From positions 1 to 34,945 of IMG/VR virus record IMGVR_UViG_3300023084_000066: 34,945 bases of DNA; one strand, written 5' to 3'. A program made the translations under genes and the position numbers. Each line of letters starts with the position of its first letter. Within the stretch, counting starts at the first letter, position 1. Positions 26,801 to 34,139 of the stretch are shown one piece after another. Under the pieces are notes generated by a model that saw nothing but the letters and a program-made list of their open reading frames with translations, did no database searches and had not been told where the DNA came from. The DNA comes from a virus.

Positions 26801-29800
26801 TTTGTCGATGTTGTTACCAATAACGCATCAGGAACATATCTAGATGCTGGTTATTTGATTGCAAGAAACAGACATCTCATTGCCGATGAAGCATACAAGA
26901 GAGCGATTGCACAGTATCCATCCCTAGCACTAACTGATGTTCAAGAGAGAAAGTGCCGTAGAGATATCAACTATGTTATTACTGGATTACTAAGAGACTT
27001 AGTTTTAGGTGGCAATGCTGGTATTGTTGGTGCTGCTGAAAGTTATTATTCTGGAACTGCTCTCGCTGGTATTCCTGCTGGTCAATTAGATGCCACTGTA
27101 TACGCATTCCAGCAAGCAAGAGACTTATTCATCCAAGCGATGCGTAACTGGTCTGATGGAACGATTGCCGAAGTATCTCCACTAAGTGCTACTTATAACT
27201 CAACCACTGGTGAAGTAACGGTATCTTTCCCAGATCCCACAACTGCTCCAACTACTTCTGACAGAGTTGCATTCAAGGAAGGAGCACTAACATTTAACTG
27301 TGCATCTAACGGTGGTGGAGATCTAGCAAGTCCAGTAGAAGGAGATGCTAACTTTGGTAGAAGTCAACCCATTACCAATGTTTCATCTGCTGGTGGTGTG
27401 ACAACTATCACATGTAACGTTGGAGATGCTGGCACTGCTGCTGGTGTTGCACACACATTCGTAAGCGCACTTGCTAACGGAACTATCCTCATTTATGATC
27501 CCGTAATTCCAGCAAACTCTACAATTCCAACGTTTGAAGACTGGAATATTCTAACATATGGTTCAAATCCACTATGTGCTAACGTAGAATCCACCATCAC
27601 AACTGCGATGGCGTTGTTTGAGGATATTCTAGATGGATCGATTGTTCCTGGTGGAACTATCAGAACATATGGAACTCTATATGTTACAGATAATATAATC
27701 TCATATCCAACTGGAACACTTTATGATGCTGAGGGTAGGATCTTTACACCAAGATCTGATTATGATGATTATCCAATTATTGAAGCATCACCATATACTC
27801 AGAACTCTTCTGTTATCTCTTTCCTAGGTGGTAGTGGTGCTCTAATTGATGGATCTAGAGTTAAGCAACCAAACTGTCCAAAGCCTGGTCTTGAGGCAGA
27901 TCAAAGCGCAACATTCCCCAACCAGGGTAAGTCAATGGTTGCTTCTGCATTCACCATTGTCTCCCAAGGTGGTAATTCTACTGGATATAGAATTACCAAT
28001 GATGGATATGTTCAGTTGGTTTCTGTATTCTGTATTTTCTGTGCAGACGGTGTTATTGCCGAAAGTGGTGGTTATGCATCTATCACCAACTCTGCTACCA
28101 ACTTTGGTGGTGCTGCTCTAAGAGCAACTGGATATAGAGATGAAGCATATATATTTGACTCTGGTAATGGCACAGGTACTGGTTTTGTAAGGGCAACAGT
28201 CTCTAGCATGGTTGCTACCATCACAAACAGAACTGAAGTCGCTGTTACTGGTCTTGGCAGAGCTCCACTTGAGCATTACATCTTCAAGATTGACGGATAC
28301 GAACCAGAAGATCCAGATATCGAATACTTTATCGACAGCATTGATGCTACCAGTGTTTCTAACTCTGCTCCTTTTGCTGCAAGATTTATTCTTTCAGATG
28401 GAACTGGAACTGGACCCGCATCATTCAGAGATAAAGCAACTGGAACTATTGTTGATCCAATTAACCTCGTTGATTATCACCTTGCTAACTATGGTGGTGT
28501 TCCAACATTTGCTCTACACAGACCATCTATCGTTAACTCTTCTTCCCACACTTGGGAATTTGCTGGTTCTGGAACAGACTACAATGCGCTACCAGAGAAC
28601 GGTGGCACCAAAGTAGAATCGCAGGAACAGGTTTCTGAAGGATATGGTCGTGTTTATGTCTCTGGTACTGATGAACTTGGAGACTTCAAGGTTGGAACGT
28701 TTGCACAGATTGAAAACAGAACTGGTAATATCACCTTTACTGGAACGGTTACCATCTCCGAAGTTGAATTCCTCAAACTGAAAGGTGGGGACGTTGTTGT
28801 TACTGGTTTCGATGCATCTTCTACTCTTGGAGGATCTGGTGCTTCTAACTCCAAATTACCAACACAAAAGGCAGTTAGAGACTTCATCACCAACAACCTT
28901 GGTGCATATCTAAACAAACCATATTCAACAAACCCAATCCCCAGAGCTCTGGTTGAACTTACAGATTCTGGTAAGATCTCAGAAGACCAACTTCCTGCAG
29001 TTAAACCATTTACTGTATACACAGTTGGTGATGAAACAGAAAGACTGGCGATTGAAGGTGCGCTCGCAGGTTCTATTGCTATTCAGCAAGATAATAACTC
29101 TTCCTGGATCCTTAATAATGACGTAGATAGTTTGTTTGTAACGTTTGACGTTGATCCAACCATTCAATTCACTCTTGGTGATATCTTCACTGGTGAGTTT
29201 AGAGATGATGGCGCAACTCCTGGATCTGGATCACGTATTCAAGCAACAGAATACAGAACTGGTGTTCTGTATTCTATCACATTAACTGATCCTGGTTCTG
29301 GATATGTTACTGCTCCAACTATTACAATCACTGGTGGTAATCCTGGATCTGGTGCTGTTGCTGCTCAAGCATCATGTACAATTGCTGGTGGTGAAGTTGT
29401 AACTATTACCATTGAACTCTTCAATGGATACTATGGCGGTAAAGGATATACCACACCACCTCAGATTACATTCTCGGCACCTCCTGGATCTGGAACAACT
29501 GCTCAGGCAGATGCTCTGATTGAAAGCAGATTGTATGGTGATATTGTCAATGCCATTAAGATGGTTGAGACTGATAGTATCTTGACAAGTGACACACCAG
29601 CGGTAAGAGTTCCTATTGATAGAGTTGTTAATACATCTGCTTCTGATCTCAATAACTGGGTATCTCTATCTGCACAAAGTATTGCTGCTAATGATATTAC
29701 ATCTGGTGTTATTTCAACTGCTAGACTTGCTCAAAACTCTGGTGCTGCAAACTCGTTTACATTCCTCAGAGGAGATTCCTCCTTCGCTCTAGCAGTTCAA

Positions 29801-32800
29801 TCAATAAAGGGTGCTGAAACAAGATACTTTGGAGCACTCTCATCTTCATCTCCAACTAACTCACAATCTCTTGAGTTTCCAGCAAGTGGTAACTACGTTA
29901 TTGGACACCAATTAGTTGAAAGGAATGGTGTTCCTGCAGATACTTACATTAGCGCAGTATTGACGGAAGGAAATACTACGACCGTAACAATTGACCAAGC
30001 ATTAACAGCGACACTACCAGCTGGAACAGTTCTTGAATTTGATAGGGGTTCATCTCCTGTGCTATTTGATGCATCATATACTCAGGGTGAATTTATTGAT
30101 GACATTGTTATTGTTAATGGTGGATCTGGATATGCTTCCGATTTGGGAGGAAACAACACCTTTAATGGAGTAGAACTCTTCGGTCCACAAGGAACTGCTG
30201 GATCTGGATTAAAAGCAACTATCAAGGTTGAAGGTGGTGTAATCACAACTGTTATTGTTACTGATAGTGGATCTGGATATACTGATGACTTTACTTGCCT
30301 AACTCCAGCAATTCTTGGTAATGGAACTGGTCTTTCACTTGCTGCTAAAGTATCTACTGTTAACAGAAACTATGCAAACGTTTCTATTGACGTTGCCAGA
30401 GCAGGCGGCGAAGGATCCACAATCAGTACCGATCCATATGGAACGGTGGGTGTTGTTAGACTGAAGAAATCTCAGTTTAATATTGGTGTAGACGGAAATG
30501 GTTCCGTAGAACTCAAGACTGGTATTGGTAGTGGTCTAAACGCAGACTTCCTCGATGATAGAGACGGTTTGTTCTATCAGACCGCAACCAACCAGCTGTA
30601 TGGTGTTCTTCCTAGAGGAAGATTGGATGGAGACTACGATATCAGTATCACTGGCACCGCAGATGATGCTAAGATTTTGAATGTTGCTAATGACCAGAGC
30701 ACTGCAACTGTTCAGCAATCCCCAACTCTCTATATTGAGGGTATGTCAGCTGAGAGTAAGTTTAACAATGCAAACATCACTGGATCTTCCACAAACTACT
30801 CTCTATATGCTGCTTGGCCAGAAGTTGGTTTAAACTCACAGCAGACTGGTGGTAACGTAGGAAGACACTTCTTGGTGACTATGAGACCTGGCGGAACATC
30901 CGCTGATACCACATATGGTGGTCTCAAGCAATTGGCATTCTCCGATGATAATAGCATCGGAACAAATATGTATCTTCGTGGTACAGGATTTGGTGTTACC
31001 ACTTGGAAAGACTGGGCAAAAGTTTGGACTTCTTCCAACGATGGTGATGGTTCTGGATTGGATGCTGATAGATTAGATGGAAAGCAATTATCTTGGGTAA
31101 CTGATGTAACACATCACAACGAAGGCACCATGTTTGACACAAGGTTGCCAGGTTTCATGAGCGCCAAAGTATTTGATGAAAAGATTGAAGTTGCAGAACC
31201 ACTAGCAACATCACAAAATGCTGCACTCAATGGAAAGAAAGCATACAGAATTCTATTTGATGGAGTTCTTCTAGACGCTGCTGAATACGGAACCATTTTT
31301 AGTAACGGAACCACTATTAACATGTATGATATCACTGGTGCTCAAGCACTAGGATCTCTATACATCGTCACCATGACGCCATATCCAGATGCAAATGATC
31401 CAACCAATAACTATTCCGAAATTATTGGTGTTCTTGTAACTGGTACAACAATTGATGGTAGTGTTCAGTTTGGTTTAGCAAACAGCCCAGCAGTAACTAA
31501 GTATGCAAAGTGGACTGATTATTCGCTAGCAGATTATAACACGGGTGTTGGTGCTACATTAGAGGTTGTTTCTGGAACTGCAAACCTCAAGTTAGGTAAG
31601 AGAGTTGCTGGTAATACAGCAACCTCTCCTGGAATTTACTTCAGTTCCAGTGCTTCACCTGCACCAAACTACAACTCCGCTATTGTAGCATCTGCTGGTT
31701 CTACTACAGATGGAAGCGGACAACTAAACGTAATTGTTGGTGGAACTACCGCATTTACAGTTAATAGCAACCCAGTATACCATCAGGGCAATACAGTCTT
31801 CACAGATGGCATTGGACAGTCAACATATAATGCTCAAAATGTTCTAACACTAAGAAACGCAGTAATGCGTGATGAGACTGGTAGCTTTGAAGCACATAAG
31901 ATTACTCTAGTAACTTACACAGATCCTAGTAATAATGTAATTCCTGGTCAGATTATTGGTGCAGCATCACTCAACGTCCTTAAGGCGGGTGATGACATGA
32001 CAGGAACTCTCAACATCCTCAATTCTGGGGGTGCTGGAGATCCTACATCTGATCTATATGTTCAGGGTGATATTTCAACAGACCTTACAATGTCTGTTGG
32101 AACTGACCTTACAGTCGGAACTAATGTTCTATTTGTAGATCAGTCTGAGGGAAGTGTTAATATTGGCACTGCTACACATGCTGAGGGAATTAAGTTACAA
32201 GTAAATGCTGGATCTTCAGTAGCAGAAGCTCTTATCACTGGTGGTGGTGGCAATATTGCATCTACACTATCATTTGAGCACCAAGGTGGTGGTAGCAGAA
32301 CCGAAGTAAATGGTAGATGGAACATCGGTTTCGGTTCGGCAGAAAGTGATTTTGGTTCAACTGCTCAAACAGTTGCTGCTACAGAAGGTCTATACTTCTG
32401 GCATTTTGATAGTTCAACAGAAACTACAAATGTTCCTCTGATTGCTAGAAGAGACAAAGAGGTTATTGTAACTGGCAGACTTGGTGTTGCTGGTCGTGCA
32501 GGAACATACACATTAAATGTTAAAGGCAATGCATATGTAGACACCAGTATCCAAATCAGTGATAACGCTAACAATGATGGCGCAACATTATTGTTCACGG
32601 GTGCTGATGGTGGAACTGCAGGCGATGGAGATGGTCTCTATAACTATAGACTTTCTAACCAGACATTTGGAGATGGTATCTTTGCTATTCAACCAAACAT
32701 CTTTACTGGTGCTGGTGCTGGTGCTACCGCATGGGATGCAACACCTGCTATCGCTATTCGCGGTAGGAAAGTTGCTATCAACACCGATGAATTTAGTGGA

Positions 32801-33238
32801 ATTGATGAGACTGATGCTCAAAATCCAATCAATAGAGACTATCAGTTAAATGTTCAGGGCGATATCAATATTAATGGTATTTTATACCAAGATAATGCAC
32901 CATTTGTTACTTCAAGATGGACTGAAGCAGCAACAACATTATTAGACCCAAATAACATTATTAAAGATATCTACAGACTATCTGCTGTTGGTATCAATCA
33001 ACCTCAACCAGCATATCCATTAGATATTGAAGGAGATGCTAACCTAACTGGAAAACTTTACGTCAAGGGTGTAGCACAGTGGTTAGATAGTGGCGGTATC
33101 ATTAGAACTGCAGCAAATCTTATTGATGAGGATGTAAATATTCAAGCAAACTTAACCGCTGTAAGTTTTGGTAGAATTGAACTAAATACTGGTAGAACCA
33201 TGACAATTGGTTCTGGAGCAGTTTGGAAGATTATCTGA
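23828..33238 (+). CDS. Giant tail fibre / beta-helix virion protein
   Basis: 3136 residues. Residues 1-135 hold an N-terminal attachment segment and two GSGY repeats. SDKIATTEYV near 280 is a common fibre motif. At 295-437 a beta-helix-like start (IYVSEQIGNDANDGRS, RTIKRAAQLAW, SLPPDCSVVGDNLRL) is broken off and resumes at about 1310-1445 (NSSVISFLGGSGALIDGSRV, GKSMVASAFTIVSQGG, GYASITNSATNFGG). Between them lie F-x-x-GE, TPTH-type and two helical CRRD/GGN modules. LPTQKAVRDFI near 1677 and ERLAIEGALAGSIAIQQDNN are typical upper tail-fibre signatures. More GSGY pairs follow, then DRLDGKQLSW and KAGDDMTGTLNI (about 2715; phage fibre repeat type). The C-terminus (GRIELNTGRTMTIGSGAVWK) suits a trimeric fibre tip. 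Likely a receptor-binding or long fibre; which T4 fibre it replaces is unclear. Confidence 0.88.
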   Translation: MSFQINSDRERITGAKTSILGTDEVTIRSGDGNFETEIFRAQLDPVTRLPRIGINRSGNRVESIVVTNGGSGYTQQPTVNIDPPPAGGQQAFASAQFSNGVVTGILVNDSGSGYITAPGVTITGGNGNGATATSNLDTIDFELDVNGAIRTSTSIISDTARILNIDIDNVVTPDLVLRGPNFKTYMNNTGTEWLPSTNIDANEYRYYAGNVYQTLNSGTTANQANPPLHTDGIELNGNVQMKHIGIRVDNPDAFAYNETGDAGVFPRSITPLLGDRSDKIATTEYVLNLATNDVGGRIYVSEQIGNDANDGRSAVNPVRTIKRAAQLAWATPGVKESLIVSGGNYIEDNPISLPPDCSVVGDNLRLVIIRPNNPRKHIFKFGDKNYVIGVTYRDYVDAADRSVHTWDYAMVFDDKQRMTYDATTGGDFPLSFPIGHQIFGQQTYRSTFVSNTGLTALSAGQVLVGATSSALATSLTVTFDETDTNVADHHVTGTMDFKIDAGSFSSTDVFKYGGAGSKLYANDIAYDLGDIVWTPDYTYEVTIAGTSPSAGAPTHSTGAVTLGTVELTFVRETYSFTSQDVISTRPEGEVVFTGEDNETVLPITRIDFSLQGTFTDGFGDPTAGIFGPEEDLGGIVIYTNQLLGFANTHDYKEGDEVYLSGIPSPEGDVLNGYQRIYKVLEDADGRARRFVIPKKMPASEGYANTSEYLPGANASVRSASKSVTLSLLNSPNEFPVATPLARRYQDASLQIRNNLDFIADEVVGRINEEFAKFYYSVYDVNINGDGDTEFKIYLGTSTYAHTYVSGGTVTYGGTVYNIINFDWENFTTGVATITCALMSPSPAEDDTVRIDDILLNCSLGDKEYPSFSIPVSDDKCRRDIKHYLNAILRDLEFGGNYNVIDAAKRYVEGTQIGLVDTEIVQTVRALEYARELAIYAMRKWRTGDDGYGSTYVKKYTQLFPYIDATVIDTDPQTEPESCANVRAAIDTLAYLFVDVVTNNASGTYLDAGYLIARNRHLIADEAYKRAIAQYPSLALTDVQERKCRRDINYVITGLLRDLVLGGNAGIVGAAESYYSGTALAGIPAGQLDATVYAFQQARDLFIQAMRNWSDGTIAEVSPLSATYNSTTGEVTVSFPDPTTAPTTSDRVAFKEGALTFNCASNGGGDLASPVEGDANFGRSQPITNVSSAGGVTTITCNVGDAGTAAGVAHTFVSALANGTILIYDPVIPANSTIPTFEDWNILTYGSNPLCANVESTITTAMALFEDILDGSIVPGGTIRTYGTLYVTDNIISYPTGTLYDAEGRIFTPRSDYDDYPIIEASPYTQNSSVISFLGGSGALIDGSRVKQPNCPKPGLEADQSATFPNQGKSMVASAFTIVSQGGNSTGYRITNDGYVQLVSVFCIFCADGVIAESGGYASITNSATNFGGAALRATGYRDEAYIFDSGNGTGTGFVRATVSSMVATITNRTEVAVTGLGRAPLEHYIFKIDGYEPEDPDIEYFIDSIDATSVSNSAPFAARFILSDGTGTGPASFRDKATGTIVDPINLVDYHLANYGGVPTFALHRPSIVNSSSHTWEFAGSGTDYNALPENGGTKVESQEQVSEGYGRVYVSGTDELGDFKVGTFAQIENRTGNITFTGTVTISEVEFLKLKGGDVVVTGFDASSTLGGSGASNSKLPTQKAVRDFITNNLGAYLNKPYSTNPIPRALVELTDSGKISEDQLPAVKPFTVYTVGDETERLAIEGALAGSIAIQQDNNSSWILNNDVDSLFVTFDVDPTIQFTLGDIFTGEFRDDGATPGSGSRIQATEYRTGVLYSITLTDPGSGYVTAPTITITGGNPGSGAVAAQASCTIAGGEVVTITIELFNGYYGGKGYTTPPQITFSAPPGSGTTAQADALIESRLYGDIVNAIKMVETDSILTSDTPAVRVPIDRVVNTSASDLNNWVSLSAQSIAANDITSGVISTARLAQNSGAANSFTFLRGDSSFALAVQSIKGAETRYFGALSSSSPTNSQSLEFPASGNYVIGHQLVERNGVPADTYISAVLTEGNTTTVTIDQALTATLPAGTVLEFDRGSSPVLFDASYTQGEFIDDIVIVNGGSGYASDLGGNNTFNGVELFGPQGTAGSGLKATIKVEGGVITTVIVTDSGSGYTDDFTCLTPAILGNGTGLSLAAKVSTVNRNYANVSIDVARAGGEGSTISTDPYGTVGVVRLKKSQFNIGVDGNGSVELKTGIGSGLNADFLDDRDGLFYQTATNQLYGVLPRGRLDGDYDISITGTADDAKILNVANDQSTATVQQSPTLYIEGMSAESKFNNANITGSSTNYSLYAAWPEVGLNSQQTGGNVGRHFLVTMRPGGTSADTTYGGLKQLAFSDDNSIGTNMYLRGTGFGVTTWKDWAKVWTSSNDGDGSGLDADRLDGKQLSWVTDVTHHNEGTMFDTRLPGFMSAKVFDEKIEVAEPLATSQNAALNGKKAYRILFDGVLLDAAEYGTIFSNGTTINMYDITGAQALGSLYIVTMTPYPDANDPTNNYSEIIGVLVTGTTIDGSVQFGLANSPAVTKYAKWTDYSLADYNTGVGATLEVVSGTANLKLGKRVAGNTATSPGIYFSSSASPAPNYNSAIVASAGSTTDGSGQLNVIVGGTTAFTVNSNPVYHQGNTVFTDGIGQSTYNAQNVLTLRNAVMRDETGSFEAHKITLVTYTDPSNNVIPGQIIGAASLNVLKAGDDMTGTLNILNSGGAGDPTSDLYVQGDISTDLTMSVGTDLTVGTNVLFVDQSEGSVNIGTATHAEGIKLQVNAGSSVAEALITGGGGNIASTLSFEHQGGGSRTEVNGRWNIGFGSAESDFGSTAQTVAATEGLYFWHFDSSTETTNVPLIARRDKEVIVTGRLGVAGRAGTYTLNVKGNAYVDTSIQISDNANNDGATLLFTGADGGTAGDGDGLYNYRLSNQTFGDGIFAIQPNIFTGAGAGATAWDATPAIAIRGRKVAINTDEFSGIDETDAQNPINRDYQLNVQGDININGILYQDNAPFVTSRWTEAATTLLDPNNIIKDIYRLSAVGINQPQPAYPLDIEGDANLTGKLYVKGVAQWLDSGGIIRTAANLIDEDVNIQANLTAVSFGRIELNTGRTMTIGSGAVWKII
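24005..24228 (+). repeat. GSGY beta repeats, N-terminal pair in the giant fibre
   Basis: Two units: NGGSGYTQQPTVNI and DSGSGYITAPGVTITGGNGN, each followed by G-x-G/A-x-A and a short strand. They directly follow the N-terminal attachment segment. Confidence 0.78.
24401..24562 (+). repeat. GTT/PPLHTDG beta module, copy in giant fibre (first)
   Basis: EWLPSTN, YRYYAGNVYQTLNSGTTAN, PPLHTDG and LNGNVQMKHIG. Related copies are at 25382-25537 (APTHSTGAV, LGTVELTFV) and 22021-22188 in the cupredoxin gene (TPVNVGDYLKY, NGTATLQY). The pattern is W-x-x-x-T ... Y-x-G-x-x-Y ... G-T-x ... P-x-H-x-x-G ... N-G-x-x-x-L-x-Y. Confidence 0.6.
26057..26647 (+). repeat. Helical CRRD/GGN module copy C, split by a beta insert
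   Basis: The first helix (YQDASLQIRNNLDFIADEVV) is at residues 744-770. The second part (DKCRRDIKHYLNAILRDLEF, GGN, then ARELAIYAMRKW) is at about 875-940. Between them is a roughly 104-residue beta-rich insert (26138-26449) absent from the other copies. A Cys-bearing helix ESCANVRAAIDTLAYLFVDV follows. Confidence 0.72.
26840..27151 (+). repeat. Helical CRRD/GGN module copy D
   Basis: Residues 1005-1108 contain DAGYLIARNRHLIADEAY, KCRRDINYVITGLLRDLVLG, GGN and ARDLFIQAMRNW. This is the compact form of the module. After a beta insert, it is followed by PLCANVESTITTAMALFEDI. Confidence 0.78.
29269..30357 (+). repeat. Two pairs of GSGY repeats in the giant fibre shaft
   Basis: Pair 1 (29269-29520): DPGSGYVTAPTITITGGNPG and GGKGYTTPPQITF. 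Pair 2 (30094-30357): NGGSGYASDLGG and DSGSGYTDDFTCL. A non-repeat segment of about 190 residues lies between them. Confidence 0.72.
33182..33188 (+). promoter_or_regulatory. Candidate intragenic late promoter CTAAATA
   Basis: The heptamer lies inside the end of the giant fibre gene, 66 bases before ATG 33248. The surrounding 10-mer ACTAAATACT is identical to the one at 10071-10080. The following gene has no other visible promoter and no Shine-Dalgarno-like sequence. The motif is short and could be chance. Confidence 0.4.
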
Positions 33239-33247
33239 TTTATACCA

Positions 33248-34108
33248 ATGGCAAGATATTATTCATCTAGATTTCAATCAGAAAGAATTAATTCTTCTGA
33301 TGCATTGCAAGTCCCCATCTACGAAAACGACCAAGACCTCTTGGATGGTGAAGATGGGGAAATGATGTATATTGAAGGTCAGATGCAATATTATTATAAT
33401 GGATCTTGGCAAAACATCAAAGTAAAAAGAAGAGATGGAAGTTCAGCTGCGTCTGCTGCTTTAAATGCAACTGATTTAAAATCAACTCTCGGAGCAAATG
33501 CTGTTAATGGATCATATTGGTATCAATTCAATGATGGATCACAGCAACAACTTTGGACAGACTTCACATCATATGCTCCATATAATTTTGTAATGGTTCA
33601 AAGAACCAGCAATACTACAAATTCTCAATATCAAACTGGATCATTAAATCCTACAGATCTTGCATTAGCTCCAAATGATACTGCACCAACACAAGTTGCA
33701 AAATTATCAGATTTGAATCAAAGGGACATTACTACCAGTGGAACTGTTCGATGGGTTATTGCTGGCGCTGGTCAGATGTGGTATAAAATGGTAGGAGATC
33801 CAGATTGGTATTCTGATTTTGGAGTTGCTGCTTGTTGCTCATGTAATAATCCAAATTTTTATGATGGATATGCTACTCCATCATCAACTCCTATTTGGGA
33901 ATCTGGAATTATTCATAATGGTGGTTGTGGTGGCGGACAAAATAGTGCTGGCGGATGGCTAGTCCTCTCTGGTATTCACCTTAATGATAATAACTACCTA
34001 GGTGGTTATAATGGAGCCTCTACTGGAGTTGGTTCAACTATTTCTCCGTATCTGTGTGGCGGTGGCACAGGTTGGGGTCTCAATGGTTATGTTTTGATGT
34101 CTTGGTAA
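33248..34108 (+). CDS. Short tail adhesin-like protein, possible fibrinogen-like C-terminal domain
   Basis: 286 residues. The N-terminal 60 residues contain GEMMYIEGQMQYYYNGSWQN, a fibre mini-module also seen in the next gene and the cupredoxin gene. The C-terminal 190 residues start NGSYWYQFNDGSQQQLWTDF, then NFVMVQRTSN, a cysteine cluster AACCSCNN near 195, and end in Gly-rich CGGGTGWGLNGYVLMSW. The Y-W-x-x-x-x-D-G ... VQR layout recalls fibrinogen-related/intelectin carbohydrate-binding domains, but the match is distant. No ribosome binding site is visible; the ATG lies nine bases after the preceding stop. It is probably a receptor-binding tip or fibre accessory. Confidence 0.78.
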   Translation: MARYYSSRFQSERINSSDALQVPIYENDQDLLDGEDGEMMYIEGQMQYYYNGSWQNIKVKRRDGSSAASAALNATDLKSTLGANAVNGSYWYQFNDGSQQQLWTDFTSYAPYNFVMVQRTSNTTNSQYQTGSLNPTDLALAPNDTAPTQVAKLSDLNQRDITTSGTVRWVIAGAGQMWYKMVGDPDWYSDFGVAACCSCNNPNFYDGYATPSSTPIWESGIIHNGGCGGGQNSAGGWLVLSGIHLNDNNYLGGYNGASTGVGSTISPYLCGGGTGWGLNGYVLMSW

Positions 34109-34114
34109 TAAATA
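34107..34114 (+). promoter_or_regulatory. Late promoter-like AATAAATA before the last gene
   Basis: AATAAATA overlaps the stop codon of the preceding gene, matches seven of eight bases of the T4 late box, and lies about 32 bases before ATG 34140. Confidence 0.5.
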
Positions 34115-34139
34115 TTAAAAAGTAGGTCTGATTTCTATC

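Noticed and set aside
33248-34108. A diversity-generating retroelement variable gene
   Set aside because: No reverse transcriptase, template repeat or adenine-biased duplicated C-terminal segment is visible in the window.
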